A stretch of 64,000 nucleotides of DNA from Antedon mediterranea (taxonomy: Eukaryota; Echinodermata; Crinoidea; Comatulida; Antedonidae): positions 15,813,001-15,877,000 of the forward strand of contig NC_092673.1 of assembly GCF_964355755.1 (NCBI RefSeq), in the 5' to 3' direction. The notes beneath the pieces were generated by a model that saw only the letters and a list, made by a program, of their open reading frames with translations, searched no databases and was not told the DNA's origin. Positions 34,513-46,564 of this stretch are shown one piece after another. The translations under genes and the position numbers were made by a program. Each line of letters starts with the position of its first letter. Positions within the stretch are counted from its first letter, which is position 1.

Positions 34513-36590
34513 ATGAACTGTACTGGTAGTGAAGATGAGATTTGTTATAATGTTGATGACACTGCTGGAGATGACACTGCTGGAGATATCGAAAATTATT
34601 CTGATGAGGATGACACAGCTGGAGATAATTGAGATGAGAATTATTCTGATGTTGATGACACTGCTGGAGATAATGATAAAGATGATAATTATTCTGATAA
34701 GGATGACACAGATGGAGATAATGGAGATGAGAATTATTCTGATGTTGATGACACTGCTGGAGATAATGATAAAGATGAGAATTATTCTGATGAGGACGAC
34801 ACAGATGGAGATAATGGAGATGATAATTATTCTGATGTTGATGTTGATGACACTGCTGGAGATAATGATAAAGATGAGAATTATTCTGATGAGGATGACC
34901 CAGATGGAGATAATGGAGATGATAATTATTCTGATGTTGTTGATAACACTGCCGTAGATAGCCTAATGGAGATGAGAATTATTCTGATGAGAATGCTGTA
35001 GATAATAGAGATGAGAATTATTGTGATGTTAATGACACAGATGGAGATAATGGAGATGATAATTATTCTGATGTTGATGGCATTGCTGTAGATAACAGAA
35101 ATGAACATTATTTTGATGAGGATGACACAGATGGACATTTATTCTGATGTTGATGACACTGCTGGAGATAATAAGGATGAAATTTATTCTGATGTTGAAA
35201 ACAAAGCTGGAGATAATAAAGACGATAATTATTCTGATGTTGATGACACTGCTGGAGATAATAGAAATGAGAATTATTCTTATGTTGATGACACTGCTGG
35301 AGATAATGAAGATGAGAATTATTCTGATGAGGATGACACAGATGGAGAATAGCGATGAGAATTAGTCTGATGTTGATGACACTGCAGGAGATAATGAAGA
35401 TGAGAATTATTCTGATGTTGATGACACTGCTGGAGATGAAGATTGAGATTTATTCTGATGTTGATATTGATGACACTGCTGGAGATAATGAAGATGAGAT
35501 TTATTCTGATGGTGATGTTGATGACACTGCTGGAGATAATAAAGATGAGATGTATTCTGATGTTGATGACACACGGCTGGAGATAATGAAGATGAGATTT
35601 ATTCTAATGTTGATTATACTGCTGTAGATAATGAAGATGAGAATTATTCTGATGTTGATGACACTGCTGGAGATAATGAAGATGAGAATTATTCTGATGA
35701 GAATGTTGATGTTCAAATGAAGATAAGAATTGTTCTGATGGTGATGACACTGCTGGAGATAATAAAGATGAGAATTGTTTTTAGGTTGATGACACAGTTA
35801 GTGATAATGATTTTGAGAATTATTCTAATATGGATGTTGATAACACTGCTGGAGATAATGAAGATGAGAATTATTCTGATGAGAATTTTGATGTTCAAAT
35901 GAAGATAAGAATTGTTCTGATGGTGATGACACTGCTGGAGATAATAAAGATGAGAATTGTTTTTAGGTTGATGACACAGTTAGTGATAATGATTTTGAGA
36001 ATTATTCTAATATGGATGTTGATAACACTGCTGGAGAAAATGAATATGAGAATTATTCTGATGTTGATGACACTGATAGAGATAATGAAGATGAAAATTG
36101 TTCTTAGGTTTATGACACAGTTGGAGATAATGAAGATGAGAATTATTGTGATGTTGATGACACTACTGTGGATTATTCTGATGTGGATGCGGATGTTGAA
36201 GATACTGCCGGAGATAATGAAGATGAGAATTATTCGGATAAGAATGTTGATGTTTAAATGAAGATGAGTATTGTTCTGATGTTGATGAAACTGCAGCTGG
36301 AGATAATGAAGATGAGATTTATTTTTATGTTGATGACACTGCTGGGGATATTGAAGATGAGAATTATTGTGATGTTGATGACACTGATGGAGATAATGGA
36401 GATGAGAATTATTGTGATGTTGATGACACTGATAGAGATAATGAAGATGAGATTTATTCTAATTTTGATGTTGATGACACTGCTGGAGATAACAAAGAGG
36501 AGAATTATTCTGATGTTGATGACACTGCTGGAGGTAATGAAGAAGAGAATTATTCCGATGTTGATATTTGTCGATAATAGTAGTGATTAT
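34513..36590 (+). repeat. 45-bp GAT-rich tandem repeat, potentially encoding an acidic repeat
   Basis: More than 40 units of the type GATGTTGATGACACTGCTGG + AGATAATGAAGATGAGAATT + ATTCT. Read in one frame each unit encodes DVDDTAGDNEDENYS. The acidic frame opens at an ATG at 34513 but hits TGA at 34628-34630. It is then open from 34631 to about 34950, and later units are broken by frame slips and TAGs (for example the TTTTTAGGTTG segments). A block of about 182 bp is tandemly duplicated (GTTCAAATGAAG at 35711 and 35893). Long frames of Met/Leu/Ile and the reverse-strand frames arise only because GAT repeats lack stops. It is either a pure satellite or a decayed acidic-repeat exon. Confidence 0.85.
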
Positions 36591-36967
36591 GATGAAGAAT
36601 ATGATGACTATGATTGTTCATGGCGTAAACATGATGTGAAGAGATTATGATTCTTAATGATGTTTATGATTGTGATATTAGTGATGTTGATCAGGTCATT
36701 GATAATAATCATAATTAGATATAAATTATATCTACAAAACAATTGCCTACAGTAGCCTAATTCTTACACATTTAACCACAGAACCGTTTTTAGACTTTTG
36801 AGACTTCATGAAGTGACACAGTGCGCGCGTACTTAAATACTGATATACCTTTTTACGCGCGCGTCATAATATCGAATTACAAAATTGTTAATTATTTATT
36901 AATTTTGTTTGGGCATCACGATGAAAATTAATTTTTTTAATCTCATTTTGTTCTTTTTAAAAGTATG

Positions 36968-38284
36968 TTAAATTTTAGTTTGCACATCATGCGAATTCGC
37001 ATCAATAGATGATCTCTTTGTAGCTGTGAATGATGTCTCAACTATTGGGCAACTGGTATTAATTTGAGATTGCTGTTTACTTCTTGGGTTCATTGATGTA
37101 TAGTCACAGTTTTTATTTCGAAGGTTTACGAGTGCTCTCAAACCAGGTACACGTGCAAATAACCGCATAAATTCCCGCATAAAATTATCGTTCATCCATG
37201 CGTATAACAGTGGATTAAAGCATGCGTTGGTGGCCGCTAATGTGAGAGTTGCCGTGTGTATGATCGTCTGCGTGTACTGTGATCCTTCCAGTTTCACTGG
37301 CGCCAAACTTGAATTTTTACAACTTGTTTCAACGTCAAACGATCTTGCTATTGACCCGAACAATTCGGTATCCTCTTCCTGAATTAAACCAGAACCACAC
37401 ATTTCCCATGTTTTTTCAGTACAATCTCCTGCACTTGTGTCATAAAACAGATACAGACTATAAACGCTGAGTGGCAGCCAACAAAACGCAAAACATAGTA
37501 CTACAAGCGAGAGCATTCGATTCATGTGTCGTCTGCGAGAATTTTCCCGCTTTTGCCGCTCTGCGCTCATTGTTCCTGGCGCTACGTTGCACGATAACTT
37601 CACCGATATACAGGTGTTAGTGATAGTCACAACTACAAGCGGCATTACAAACTGTAAGCTAAAAACGCCCCAGATATATAGTTCTGCTGTCTTTTCATCA
37701 CTCCAAAACTCTCTGCATTCCAACGTGGAAGTGATAAGCATGTAATCAAACACTGTGTGCTTAAGTGCAAATGGTAAGCAAAAAACAATTGATAAGAACC
37801 AAATAAGGGCGATGACAATGCAGCAGGACTTCTTACCAAGCTGCGTTGACGTACGAAGGGGGAAAACAACAAGGCAGAAACGATCAATAGCTATGGCTAT
37901 AAAGGTGAATGTTGAAGCAAACACACAGCATGACAACACCATCGGAATAATTCGGCACATAGCCTCCCCAAGTACCCAGTTGTGTGGGAATAGGCTTACC
38001 CACGCGTTGAATGGTATTCCAATTAGACATGAAGCTATATCAGAAATAGCAAGATTAAATATGAAGAAATTTATTACTGTTCGTAGCTTTGGTCGTAATA
38101 TAACAATAATTACTATGAGAAGATTTCCCACAGTCCCAAAAATAAGAATAATTGTAAGCAAGACGAGAAAAATAACAACGATATACGTCGGTAGTAGGCA
38201 GTTGTTTTCTGCAAGCGTACATTTCAAACATGAGACAATGTCTAACATCGTTCCATTCCAATCCATGCTGTAGTAGTCTGTCAT
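36968..38284 (-). CDS. class-A neuropeptide-type GPCR (NPY/NPF/PrRP receptor-like)
   Basis: A single-exon, 438-residue seven-transmembrane receptor. I start at the ATG at 38284 (A at -3); the in-frame GTG at 38347 is unlikely. Counting from that Met: N54 in TM1 (GNLLIV), D82 in TM2 (NLAISD), C110 and C190 for the TM3-ECL2 disulphide, D134-R135-F136 at the end of TM3 (DRF for DRY), W269 and P271 in TM6 (CFAFCWLP), and N357-P358-Y361 in TM7 (NPLLY). An N-glycosylation site, NGT, is near the N terminus. The third extracellular loop is unusually long, about 50 residues (283-336), with C288, C296, C322 and a glycosylation site at N324. The TM2-TM3 region resembles NPY-family receptors; the ligand is unknown. 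A poly(A) signal AATAAA (36900-36895) follows the stop. A MITE lies about 170 bp upstream. Confidence 0.92.
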   Translation of the reverse strand: MTDYYSMDWNGTMLDIVSCLKCTLAENNCLLPTYIVVIFLVLLTIILIFGTVGNLLIVIIVILRPKLRTVINFFIFNLAISDIASCLIGIPFNAWVSLFPHNWVLGEAMCRIIPMVLSCCVFASTFTFIAIAIDRFCLVVFPLRTSTQLGKKSCCIVIALIWFLSIVFCLPFALKHTVFDYMLITSTLECREFWSDEKTAELYIWGVFSLQFVMPLVVVTITNTCISVKLSCNVAPGTMSAERQKRENSRRRHMNRMLSLVVLCFAFCWLPLSVYSLYLFYDTSAGDCTEKTWEMCGSGLIQEEDTELFGSIARSFDVETSCKNSSLAPVKLEGSQYTQTIIHTATLTLAATNACFNPLLYAWMNDNFMREFMRLFARVPGLRALVNLRNKNCDYTSMNPRSKQQSQINTSCPIVETSFTATKRSSIDANSHDVQTKI

Positions 38285-38456
38285 TTTAACTATTGAGCGT
38301 TTGAAGTTCAATTGTAAATCAAAGATGAGAAGTTCAGTTGTCAACACTTATTGGTGTCTTCCATTTACGACTCGCATGTTATTCTGAAAATGTAATTATA
38401 GAAATCATGTTAATTTTTAAATTCGTATCATCTTAGAATTATCTTATTGGCCTAAA

Positions 38457-38570
38457 GCTTGGTTCCCACTTTGACACAACGCCAGTGAGTTGATCAATTT
38501 AACGCGTCGTGATTGGTCAAATTACTTGTGGCGCGTCCACTTATTTCGTTGTGTCCAATGGGAACCAAGC
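38457..38570. mobile_element. MITE family A, short copy in GPCR 5' flank
   Basis: 114 bp from GCTTGGTTCCCACTTTGAC to CCAATGGGAACCAAGC, flanked by TAAA and TTTA. It lies about 170 bp upstream of the GPCR start codon, so it may fall in the promoter or 5' UTR. Confidence 0.82.
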
Positions 38571-38574
38571 TTTA

Positions 38575-40545
38575 TGGTCACATGTGATTACTAATTATTG
38601 TGTCGGGTTTTTTTTCACGCTGCTGCTTTAGCCAGCTACATCCCCAGAAGACTACTCATTCAGAAGCAGCAAGTTCTAGAGGCTGACTTTTGACAATTTG
38701 TAAACTAGATGGTAATCTGTAAAATCTTGTTCAATAAATAATTACTTTCTTCTTGCTGTCAACCTAGGCCATTCACTGTCAAATAATCAAAACATTATTA
38801 TTATTCTTATTTTTGCTTAAAATTATTTTTTCAGGTATATAATTATTTTGAACGTGAATAACTATTATGTGACAATAAAATGACACATTCAAAAACAAAT
38901 TTGAAATTAAAAAAAAAACGTTTTTCAGAGGGAAAATATATCTTTAAAACTGTTACGTCAACAAGCGAGCGGCGTTTTTGGAAGAAATATTTCATGTTTA
39001 ATGATGTATCAATATGAATTTGATATTTAAAGATTAAACAAGAAGAAGAAACCTATTAAAAGAACAGAAGGTATTAAAGTACATACGATATGTACACGAA
39101 TTGGATATAACTATTTTTATCATATTTACTCTGTCGATATGGTACCACCTCGTCGGATGTCATACTACCCGTCGATGTGATACAACCTGAATGGAAAGAG
39201 CCCCACAGAATGAAAGAGCCCCGCAGTTTATTATCTATAGGCCTAGATAGTACTACTACTAATTTGGTAATGGTATGAAGTTTTTATTGTTTAATGATTA
39301 TGTTAAGAAATGAATAAGCTAAAATATGAATTGTGTTAAGAAATGTATATGCTAAAATGATTATGCTTTTAAGAAATGAATATGCTAGAATAGGATTATG
39401 TTAAGAAATGAATATGTTTAGGAAAATGAATTATGTTAAGAAAGGTATTCTAAAATGATTATGTTAAGAAATGAATATGTTTAAGAAAATGAATACGCTA
39501 AGAAATTAATACGCTAAGTGAGTGTGTTAAGAACTTAACATTTACTGTATATGTTAAGTTATAAATATTATGAAATGAATATATTTTTAGTAATAAAAGA
39601 AAAAAATGTTTATTGTGCTTATAATGGGAATACATATACAGCGTCGCATTAATCAAACCATCCATGATTTAATCTTGATAACAGTTACGTTATGAATCAT
39701 AATCTTGTTTTGCATTACAGAATAGATGTGTTTTAATTGGTTGATCTAAACATGGACCTATTTATACATTTATTAGATAACAAAAATAACCACTTATATT
39801 TGCTTCATATCTAATTATATGTATGAGAAAATAAAATCTGGTAAAATATTTGCCATGTTTCTCACAAAATTCAATAAACACCCGGATATGATTGTATTTA
39901 CCTTCACTGTTTTATATATATACATTATAATACACTATTGGTCTTGGAAGAAAAAAGTTAATTCCAAGGAACGCCTGAGTGTTTGTTAAATTCTGCAGAG
40001 TGTCATTCAGGTCTATTATCATAAAATCGAGTGCTCCCTCGCCAATTTAATTACAAGCGTCGGGCCTACGTCATCGGATACCAACGTTGTCGAAGTCTAA
40101 TTCAGACATTTTGCTCGTCAAAACGGATACAACTAAAGGTCATTCGACGATTGTAATTTAATTGTTTTATTTCGTTAGAACGTTTCATCAGCGCTTCTGA
40201 TTCAATTACTTTGTGTTTATTTGAAACTTGCATCGGATAATGAAAAATTCACACCACTGCGTTAATTATAATTTATAGCATTTCACTTTATTTAAGCACC
40301 TCATAAATTATTTATTTTAAAATACCGATTGTTTTTGTAAACACAATTATTGTACGGTATACATTAAAGTAATTGGAGACAATGAATATGTCTAAACTCG
40401 CTCTGCATTTCATATTCAATCCATAAGTTTAAAACACCGTAACATTTTCGTACGTACCGAATTGGACGTGTTCAATGTGCACTAAACAGCTTAACATGAT
40501 TAGCATCCATTATTAGGGGACACATTTGAGCGCAACCGCCCCCAC
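38575..40545. repeat. non-coding, with imperfect ATGTTAAGAAATGAATATG repeat
   Basis: At about 39290-39570 an imperfect tandem repeat of ATGTTAAGAAATGAATATG and GCTAAAATGATT blocks is seen, roughly 10 units with irregular spacing. The remainder (38575-39290 and 39600-40545) is AT-rich and holds no gene I can support. Confidence 0.65.
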
Positions 40546-40550
40546 CCAAA

Positions 40551-41833
40551 AAAAAGGTTCCCTTGAATAGGAGTGTCTCCTAAATATGCCTGACTGTAGT
40601 ATTAAAACATATATTTCTCCTCGTTTTGAAAGTTTCCTCTTTGAGGTATCCCCTCAATAGGAGTATCTCCTAAATATGCCTGACTGTAGTATTAAAACAT
40701 GATATATTTCTACTCGTTCGTTTGGTAAGCATCCTCTTTGAGGTATCCTCTTAATAGGAGTGTATCCTAAATAGGACTGACTGTTAAAATATATATTTCT
40801 CCTCATTCGTTTGGTAAGCACTTTCCTTGAGGTATCGCCTGAATAGGAGTATCTCCTAAATAGGACTGACTGTTAAAATATATATATTTCTCCTCATTCG
40901 TTTGGTAAGCACTTTCCTTGAAGTATCCTAAATAGGACTGACTGCTAAAACATACATTTCTCCTTGTTCGTTTGGTAAGCACTTTCTTTGAGGTATCCCC
41001 TTAATAGGAGTGTATCCTAAATAGGACTGACTGTTGAAATATATATTTCTCCTCATTCGTTTGGTAAGCACTTTCCTTGAAGTATCCCCTTATAGGAGTG
41101 TATCCTAAATAGGACTGACTGCTAAAACATATATTTCTCCTTGTTCGTTTGGTAAGCACTTTCCTTGAAGTATCCCCTTATAGGAGTGTATCCTAAATAG
41201 GACTGACTGCTAAAACATATATTTCTCCTTGTTCGTTTGGTAAGCACTTTCCTTGAAGTATCCCCTTATAGGAGTGTATCCTAAATAGGACTGACTGTTA
41301 AAACATATATTTCTCCTCGTTCGTTTGGTAAGCATCCTCTTTGAGGTATCCCCTTAATAGGAGTGTATCCTAAATAGGCCTGACTGTTAAAACATATATT
41401 TCTCCTCGTTCGTTTGGTAAGCATCCTCTTTGAGGTATCCCCTTAATAGGAGTGTATCCTAAATAGGCCTGACTGTTAAAACATATATTTCTACTCGTTC
41501 GTTTGGTAAGCATCCTCTTTGAGGTATCCCCTTATATAGGCGTGTATCCTAAATAGGACTGACTGTTAAAACATATATTTCTCCTCGTTCGTTTGGTAAG
41601 CATCCTCTTTGAGGTATCCCCTTAATAGGAGTGTATCCTAAATAGGCCTGACTGTTAAAACATATATTTCTACTCGTTCGTTTGGTAAGCATCCTCTTTG
41701 AGGTATCCCCTTATATAGGCGTGTATCCTAAATAGGCCTGACTACTAAAACATATATTTCTACTCGTTTGTTTGGTAAGCATCCTCTTTGAGGTATCCCC
41801 TTAATAGGCGTGTATCCTAAATAGGCCTTAAGG
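40551..41833. repeat. 89-bp satellite array
   Basis: About 14-15 head-to-tail units. A typical unit has GGTATCCCCTTAATAGGAGT, GTATCCTAAATAGGCCTGAC, TGTTAAAACATATATTTCTC and CGTTCGTTTGGTAAGCATCC. Spacing is 89 bp where measured (41345 to 41434). Subtypes differ at AGGACTG/AGGCCTG and at CACTTTCCTTGAAG/CATCCTCTTTGAGG, and occur in blocks, showing local amplification. Non-coding. Confidence 0.95.
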
Positions 41834-42229
41834 TTAAGTGGTCAATGAGAACCAATCAGTTAATGATTAAATGAACAACACAATTGCAGAATATATTCAG
41901 GGTCATGTATATTATAGTAATGATGTACAGGATATTTTGTCATTTAAAATCTCATGATTTACATCTTAATATCATTAAATATGGATGTTAACGAATTTTG
42001 CCGCTACCAGCACTCACTAATTACCAACACGCGATAAAAAAAAAATCCGCTTGATTTATTGACTAGTTGTCGGCATATTAGGATTATTATATTATTACAT
42101 AATGATGTACAGCAATACACTATTTTAATTATTTATTTGTTGTTTCGATAGCATAGCCAATTCTAAGTAATGTACCACTATGTAGGCAAATTCTACGAAA
42201 CTCGTGGAAAGCCTGTATCATAGACCTAA

Positions 42230-42452
42230 GGTAAAAAGGTAAAGGTCCCGTATTCAACACTGAACATAGGGTAATGAGCTGGTAGGAGCTCATTGTACTA
42301 AGCCTCGTCATTATGAGGTACAGTGGCCAGTTCCTTTCCATGCCGCCTTATTCTTCCTAGTATTTTCAACCAGGTACTCATCAAGTGTAGAATGGGAGTT
42401 GAGAATTGAAGCCAGGTCTAGTGTCCTAACCACTCGACTACCCAACCCCGTT
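42230..42452 (-). mobile_element. tRNA-derived SINE with target-site duplication
   Basis: Read on the minus strand it begins GGGGTTGGGTAGTCGAGTGG, followed by TTAGGACACTAGACC, a tRNA-Leu/Ser-like head with an A box. It then has an unrelated body and ends in TTTACC repeats. An 11-bp direct repeat, CATAGACCTAA, flanks it at 42219-42229 and 42453-42463. The B box is degenerate. The 70-codon minus frame inside it is not a gene. Confidence 0.75.
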
Positions 42453-42463
42453 CATAGACCTAA

Positions 42464-43385
42464 CATACATTAACTAACTTCCCATGATACAGGCATCACA
42501 TGGGAAGCTGCAATACGTAATTTTCCTATGATACTGGATATCAACACCTAGAATCAGACTTTATACGCACGCGTATTTATTTTTGATCGAACATTGCTCA
42601 TACACAAGTTCACAACATATTAATAAATAAAATAATTACATTATGCAAGCAAATTTGAAGCACTGGAATGCATTACTATTTTACTATATCCGAACTCAAG
42701 TATTGCAATTAAGAAACTAGAGTTCCTTTATTGTTGAAATTAACCAATATAGCATTTAAGTTCATCACGTGAGAATTCTTTGTCACGCAATATACTAGGA
42801 TTAGAACTTATTGGTGTAATGCCAGTTCAAGTATCGTAAGTCCAATGTGTACAATTTGTGTTAAGGTGGTTACCCTAGTGGCTGGTCTAGGTTCTAGACT
42901 GTGTTTTGACTTATTATTTTGGCACTGAAGTCGATTTTACCACCGGTGACCAAACATAAAAAGACAATAACTACAGATTTGAGGCAAGTCAATCCCTCAT
43001 TGTCCACCCAATTCACAGTTCTGTATCTCCACATCTTATCCATTTCTGAAGAATCATGGAATATTTAGTAATACAGCATGTCATTTGTATTACATGTGGT
43101 GCCTGTATCATGTAATGGTTAATGGTTATAAGTTATACTAGATACATGTGAAACACATGTGATGTTGTATTATCAAATATACATATGATACTTCGGAAAG
43201 AGATAGGCCTATTATACTGAGAATCGGCTGCATTGTCCGTGGATAAAATGTCTGCAATAGCAGCAAAGCTATCAGGTACTAAGAAAAAACGTAACGTGAA
43301 ATCACACATTAGATCTACTTGTTTCAAATTTGAAAATTTAGCGCACAGTGATAATGAAGACATGAAAATAATTATTTCATATGAA
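42464..43385. other. non-coding interval with interspersed repeat
   Basis: The segment at 42490-42545 (CCATGATACAGGCATCACAT...CCTATGATACTGGATAT) is related in inverse orientation to 7160-7225. The remainder holds no supportable gene. Confidence 0.45.
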
Positions 43386-43391
43386 TATAAA

Positions 43392-43563
43392 GCGTGGTTC
43401 CCACTAGCGATGCAACACAAGGACGTAACGCAACGCAAGTGAATTGACCAATCACAAGCGATGGCTTATTCGCGTGTGATTGCTAACTGTCTATAACTTG
43501 TCATTGGTTAAAACGCTTGCATTGCGTTTACGTCCTTGCGTTACGTTCTAGTGGGAACCAAGC
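43392..43563. mobile_element. MITE family A
   Basis: 172 bp from GCGTGGTTCCCACTAG to CTAGTGGGAACCAAGC, followed by intact TTAA (43564-43567) and preceded by TAAA. Nearly identical to the 874-1050 copy, so recently mobile. Confidence 0.88.
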
Positions 43564-43744
43564 TTAAACATTAATTCAACAAAATCAGAAGTAAACTACG
43601 GAGGTATAAAATATATGTAATAAATAGGAAAAAAAAATAGCTTTGTTTTTCTGATAAATATTGGTGGATTTTGAGGAAGAACCCGAGGTTAAAATTGGCA
43701 CTGGCGTTGGAAACGTTATGTTCCGAAAGATCATTATTTTATAT

Positions 43745-44010
43745 TAGGCCTAAATAATGTTGGATCTGAAGAAACCATCTATGACGAAAAATATCCGCTA
43801 GCTATATACACTCGCAATCTTTTGAAAATTCTTTAAATAAATCTAAGCAATAACAATACTTACTAATTTGTTAAAATTAGGTTTAAATAAAGATGGATCC
43901 GAAGAAACCGTCTACGAAGAAAAATATCCTCTAGCTATATAAACTCACAGTCTTTTGACAATTTCTAAAATAAATCTGAGCAATAACAATCCTAACTTAT
44001 TGTTTTGTAT
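43745..44010. repeat. 133-bp tandem duplication
   Basis: Two copies of a segment containing GGATC(T/C)GAAGAAACC and CTAGCTATAT start at about 43745 and 43878. They differ by roughly 15 percent and short indels by eye. Non-coding. Confidence 0.8.
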
Positions 44011-44542
44011 TTGTTGACGGATCATTAAGACATAAATAGCAGCTATAAGTAAGTTGCAACTTTCAGTTCGGCAACGGACGCCGAATAGAAGTGTGCAATA
44101 GAAAATGATTAATCTGGTGTAAGTGACTGCGTTATATTATATAAGAACATTGCACATTATATGAAGACAAGAATATGCCAAAACATCACTTATTAGGATT
44201 ATCCCATTAAGCAATAAGCTCGTCTCTTATCTTATAATGGCGGTTTATATGTAACAACCCGAATGAATGAAAGAAGATTTATGTAATACATCGGCAGATA
44301 AAGAGTCGATATTTCATGATACGTCCGATACAAATACTACTTACTTTAAATATATATTTCTTCTATAGTGAATATAATAAGATGCGATACTTAAATAAAT
44401 GTCAACATTATACTAGAAGCCCGAATTTAGTTAATAATGTGTGTCTTCTACGCCTTACACCCTGGATTTACCTCTGAAGAGTGCAAGTTCATAAAAGGAT
44501 GCTGAATTATAAAACTAATACTTTACTTTGCCCATAGCCGTT

Positions 44543-44890
44543 TTATAGGCTGTTGGGGCACCGTATATGATTTAACAACTCTCCTCCGAGTGGGCCGGGC
44601 CTGTCCTCCGCCATCCTCAGTGTATTACTGTGAGTCAGTTTTCCCCACTTCTTCTTGTCTTTCCAGTGTTTCTTGGGTCTTCCTCTTTTCCTCCCACCTG
44701 GTACAGTGCCTTGCATGATTGTTTTTGCTTTCGTAATGTGGCCTACGATCTCATCTTTCTGATAATGGCAATGGAGAGGAGATCATGTGTTTCGATGGCT
44801 GCTCTTACTCTCCTTCAGACTTCTTCATTTGTTTTTCGGTTTTTGTATATACTGTATAATCTTTCTGCAGCTCGAAGACTTGAATTTTTC
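44543..44890 (-). pseudogene. LINE reverse transcriptase C-terminal remnant
   Basis: Translated on the minus strand from about 44780 down, one frame reads KDEIVGHITKAKTIMQ, then GGRKRGRPKKHWKD, then LRMAEDRPGPLGGELLNH, ending at a stop near 44546. A basic GRPxxxWxD stretch followed by AEDR...W/LxxL is the usual C-terminal signature of non-LTR retrotransposon RT proteins. Upstream the frame is lost, so this is a 5'-truncated, decayed copy. An overlapping plus-strand frame (44630-44908) is a shadow. Confidence 0.7.
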
Positions 44891-44929
44891 TCTCTAGTTC
44901 AGATGTAAGGGTTCATGTTTCACAATAAT

Positions 44930-46210
44930 TTAGAAAGATTGATGTAACTAAAGAGTGGAGTAGCCTGATTTTATGTTTATACTAATACTATTATAATAAC
45001 AATTTATATTTATTGCTTATTGGTGTTTAGTGTTTCCTTATATTTGTTTTAAAACATACGTGTGAACATCTCGAACAAGTATACATTGGATACAGACAAT
45101 ATTTTGTCACGCTTGAAATTCGTGATTTCTTGCTCTAAAATAGGTCAACAAGATACATTTTGACGAGAGATTTACTTATGAAGCGCAAGTTAAAACAAGA
45201 CACATGGAGTATGTTTATACAAACAGTTTTGTTTAATAATCTTTCCCTCTTAAACATTTAAAAACTATTTTGTTTTTCTAGATAATATACACAGTGTTAT
45301 GAAATGGAATGTTAAGGAGAGACCTAGGGGCAAATACTATTTACACGTCATGAAATATTACTTGACGGGTTTTCGTGTTACCAGGTAAGAGGAGCATGAC
45401 TCTTTGTCGCTGCGATCATCCTGATTCTCACTTGGACGCGCGCAACGACGAAGGTGCAACCAAGTTAACCAATCAGAAGCGACAGCAGTTCGGGTGATTC
45501 ATTTTGTGCTTACGTTACGTATTGCGTCCAATGTGAACGAAGTTTACACACGTTGCTTCAAACACAATAAATGCTTGTCATTTAGAATCTCTACAATTTG
45601 CGTATACTGTAATTATGATTCTGTTATTAATTAGGTGATTATAATCGAGATAGGTTGCCTACTTGAAGTGTTGCATGACCAACACAATAATGTAAATGAA
45701 CGCATGTACATTTCAATCGTATTAGAACAGATTAGACAAGGAATGAGCATTCAACTATACGAACTCGTCCTAAAACACGTATAAACACGCTCCGGATGAT
45801 TGAAATTGTAATTCCGTATAGTATTGCAATAAATTTAATTATCAACAAGTGACAGAAATACAAAGTTAACATCTAGTAGACAATCTGAGTGTGTATGAAT
45901 TACATTGATTTTAAACATCCATACTTTTTAATACTAACGGTTTCCATAACTGTGAAATAATATGCAACTAGAATGGAATGCATTTTGTTTGGCTTAAAGA
46001 CGCATTGTCCCCCAAAACATGACAAAAAAAGACGACAAAAATCATACATTGAATAGGCCATTGAGCACTGCAGTTATACAGTTATTAATTCTCAGAAAAA
46101 ACGCCAACAAACAAATACATGAGCAGCGCGTTTTCTACAATTTTTAGTAGCCTACAAATTTGTATTTGTAGGCTATAGGCCTATTTGAATTTCAAACTTG
46201 CAGAAGTTTC
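44930..46210. other. non-coding, with old MITE family A copy
   Basis: At 45428-45542 a diverged family A copy is visible (CACTTGGACGCGCGCAACG ... ATTGCGTCCAATGTGAACG). At 45999 a lone left end of family C (TTAAAGACGCATTGTCCC) occurs. No gene seen. Confidence 0.5.
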
Positions 46211-46217
46211 GACTTAA

Positions 46218-46366
46218 GCTTCCCTAGAACGCAACGCAGTGATGTAAACGCAACGCAGGCGTGTTGACCAATAACAAGCGACAGTTCGAATAATCCATCG
46301 CTTGTTATTGGTCAACTCACCTACGTTGCGTTACGTCCTTGCGTTACGTTCTAGTGGGAACCAAGC
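46218..46366. mobile_element. MITE family A, variant
   Basis: 149 bp starting GCTTCCCTAGAACGCAACGC after TTAA (46214-46217) and ending CTAGTGGGAACCAAGC followed by TTCA. The body differs from the 177-bp subtype: it has GTTGACCAATAACAAGCGAC and its complement. Confidence 0.8.
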
Positions 46367-46387
46367 TTCATTGGTCAACTCACTTAA

Positions 46388-46564
46388 GCGTGGTTCCCAC
46401 TAGCGACCCAACACAAGGACGTAACGCAACGCAAGTGAATTGACCAATCACAAGCGATGGCTTATTCGCTTGTGATTGCTAACTGTCTATAACTTGGCTT
46501 GCCATTGGTTAAAACGCTTGCGTTGCGTTTACGTCCTTGCGTTACGTTCTAGTGGGAACCAAGC
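46388..46564. mobile_element. MITE family A inserted in a family A fragment
   Basis: 177 bp, GCGTGGTTCCCACTAG...CTAGTGGGAACCAAGC, flanked by TTAA and TTTA. The flanking bases (CATTGGTCAACTCAC on the left, CGTTGCGTTACGTCCTTG and CTCTAGTGGGAAGC on the right) are themselves family A sequence, so it landed inside an older relative at the CAACTCAC/TTAA position. Confidence 0.82.

Noticed and set aside
34529-36650. Several Met/Leu/Ile-rich frames up to 143 codons and Ile-rich reverse frames
   Set aside because: Off-phase readings of the GAT-rich 45-bp repeat, open only because it lacks stops in these phases.
37755-38273. 172-codon plus frame antisense to the GPCR
   Set aside because: Shadow of the receptor gene; composition follows the complement of conserved transmembrane codons.
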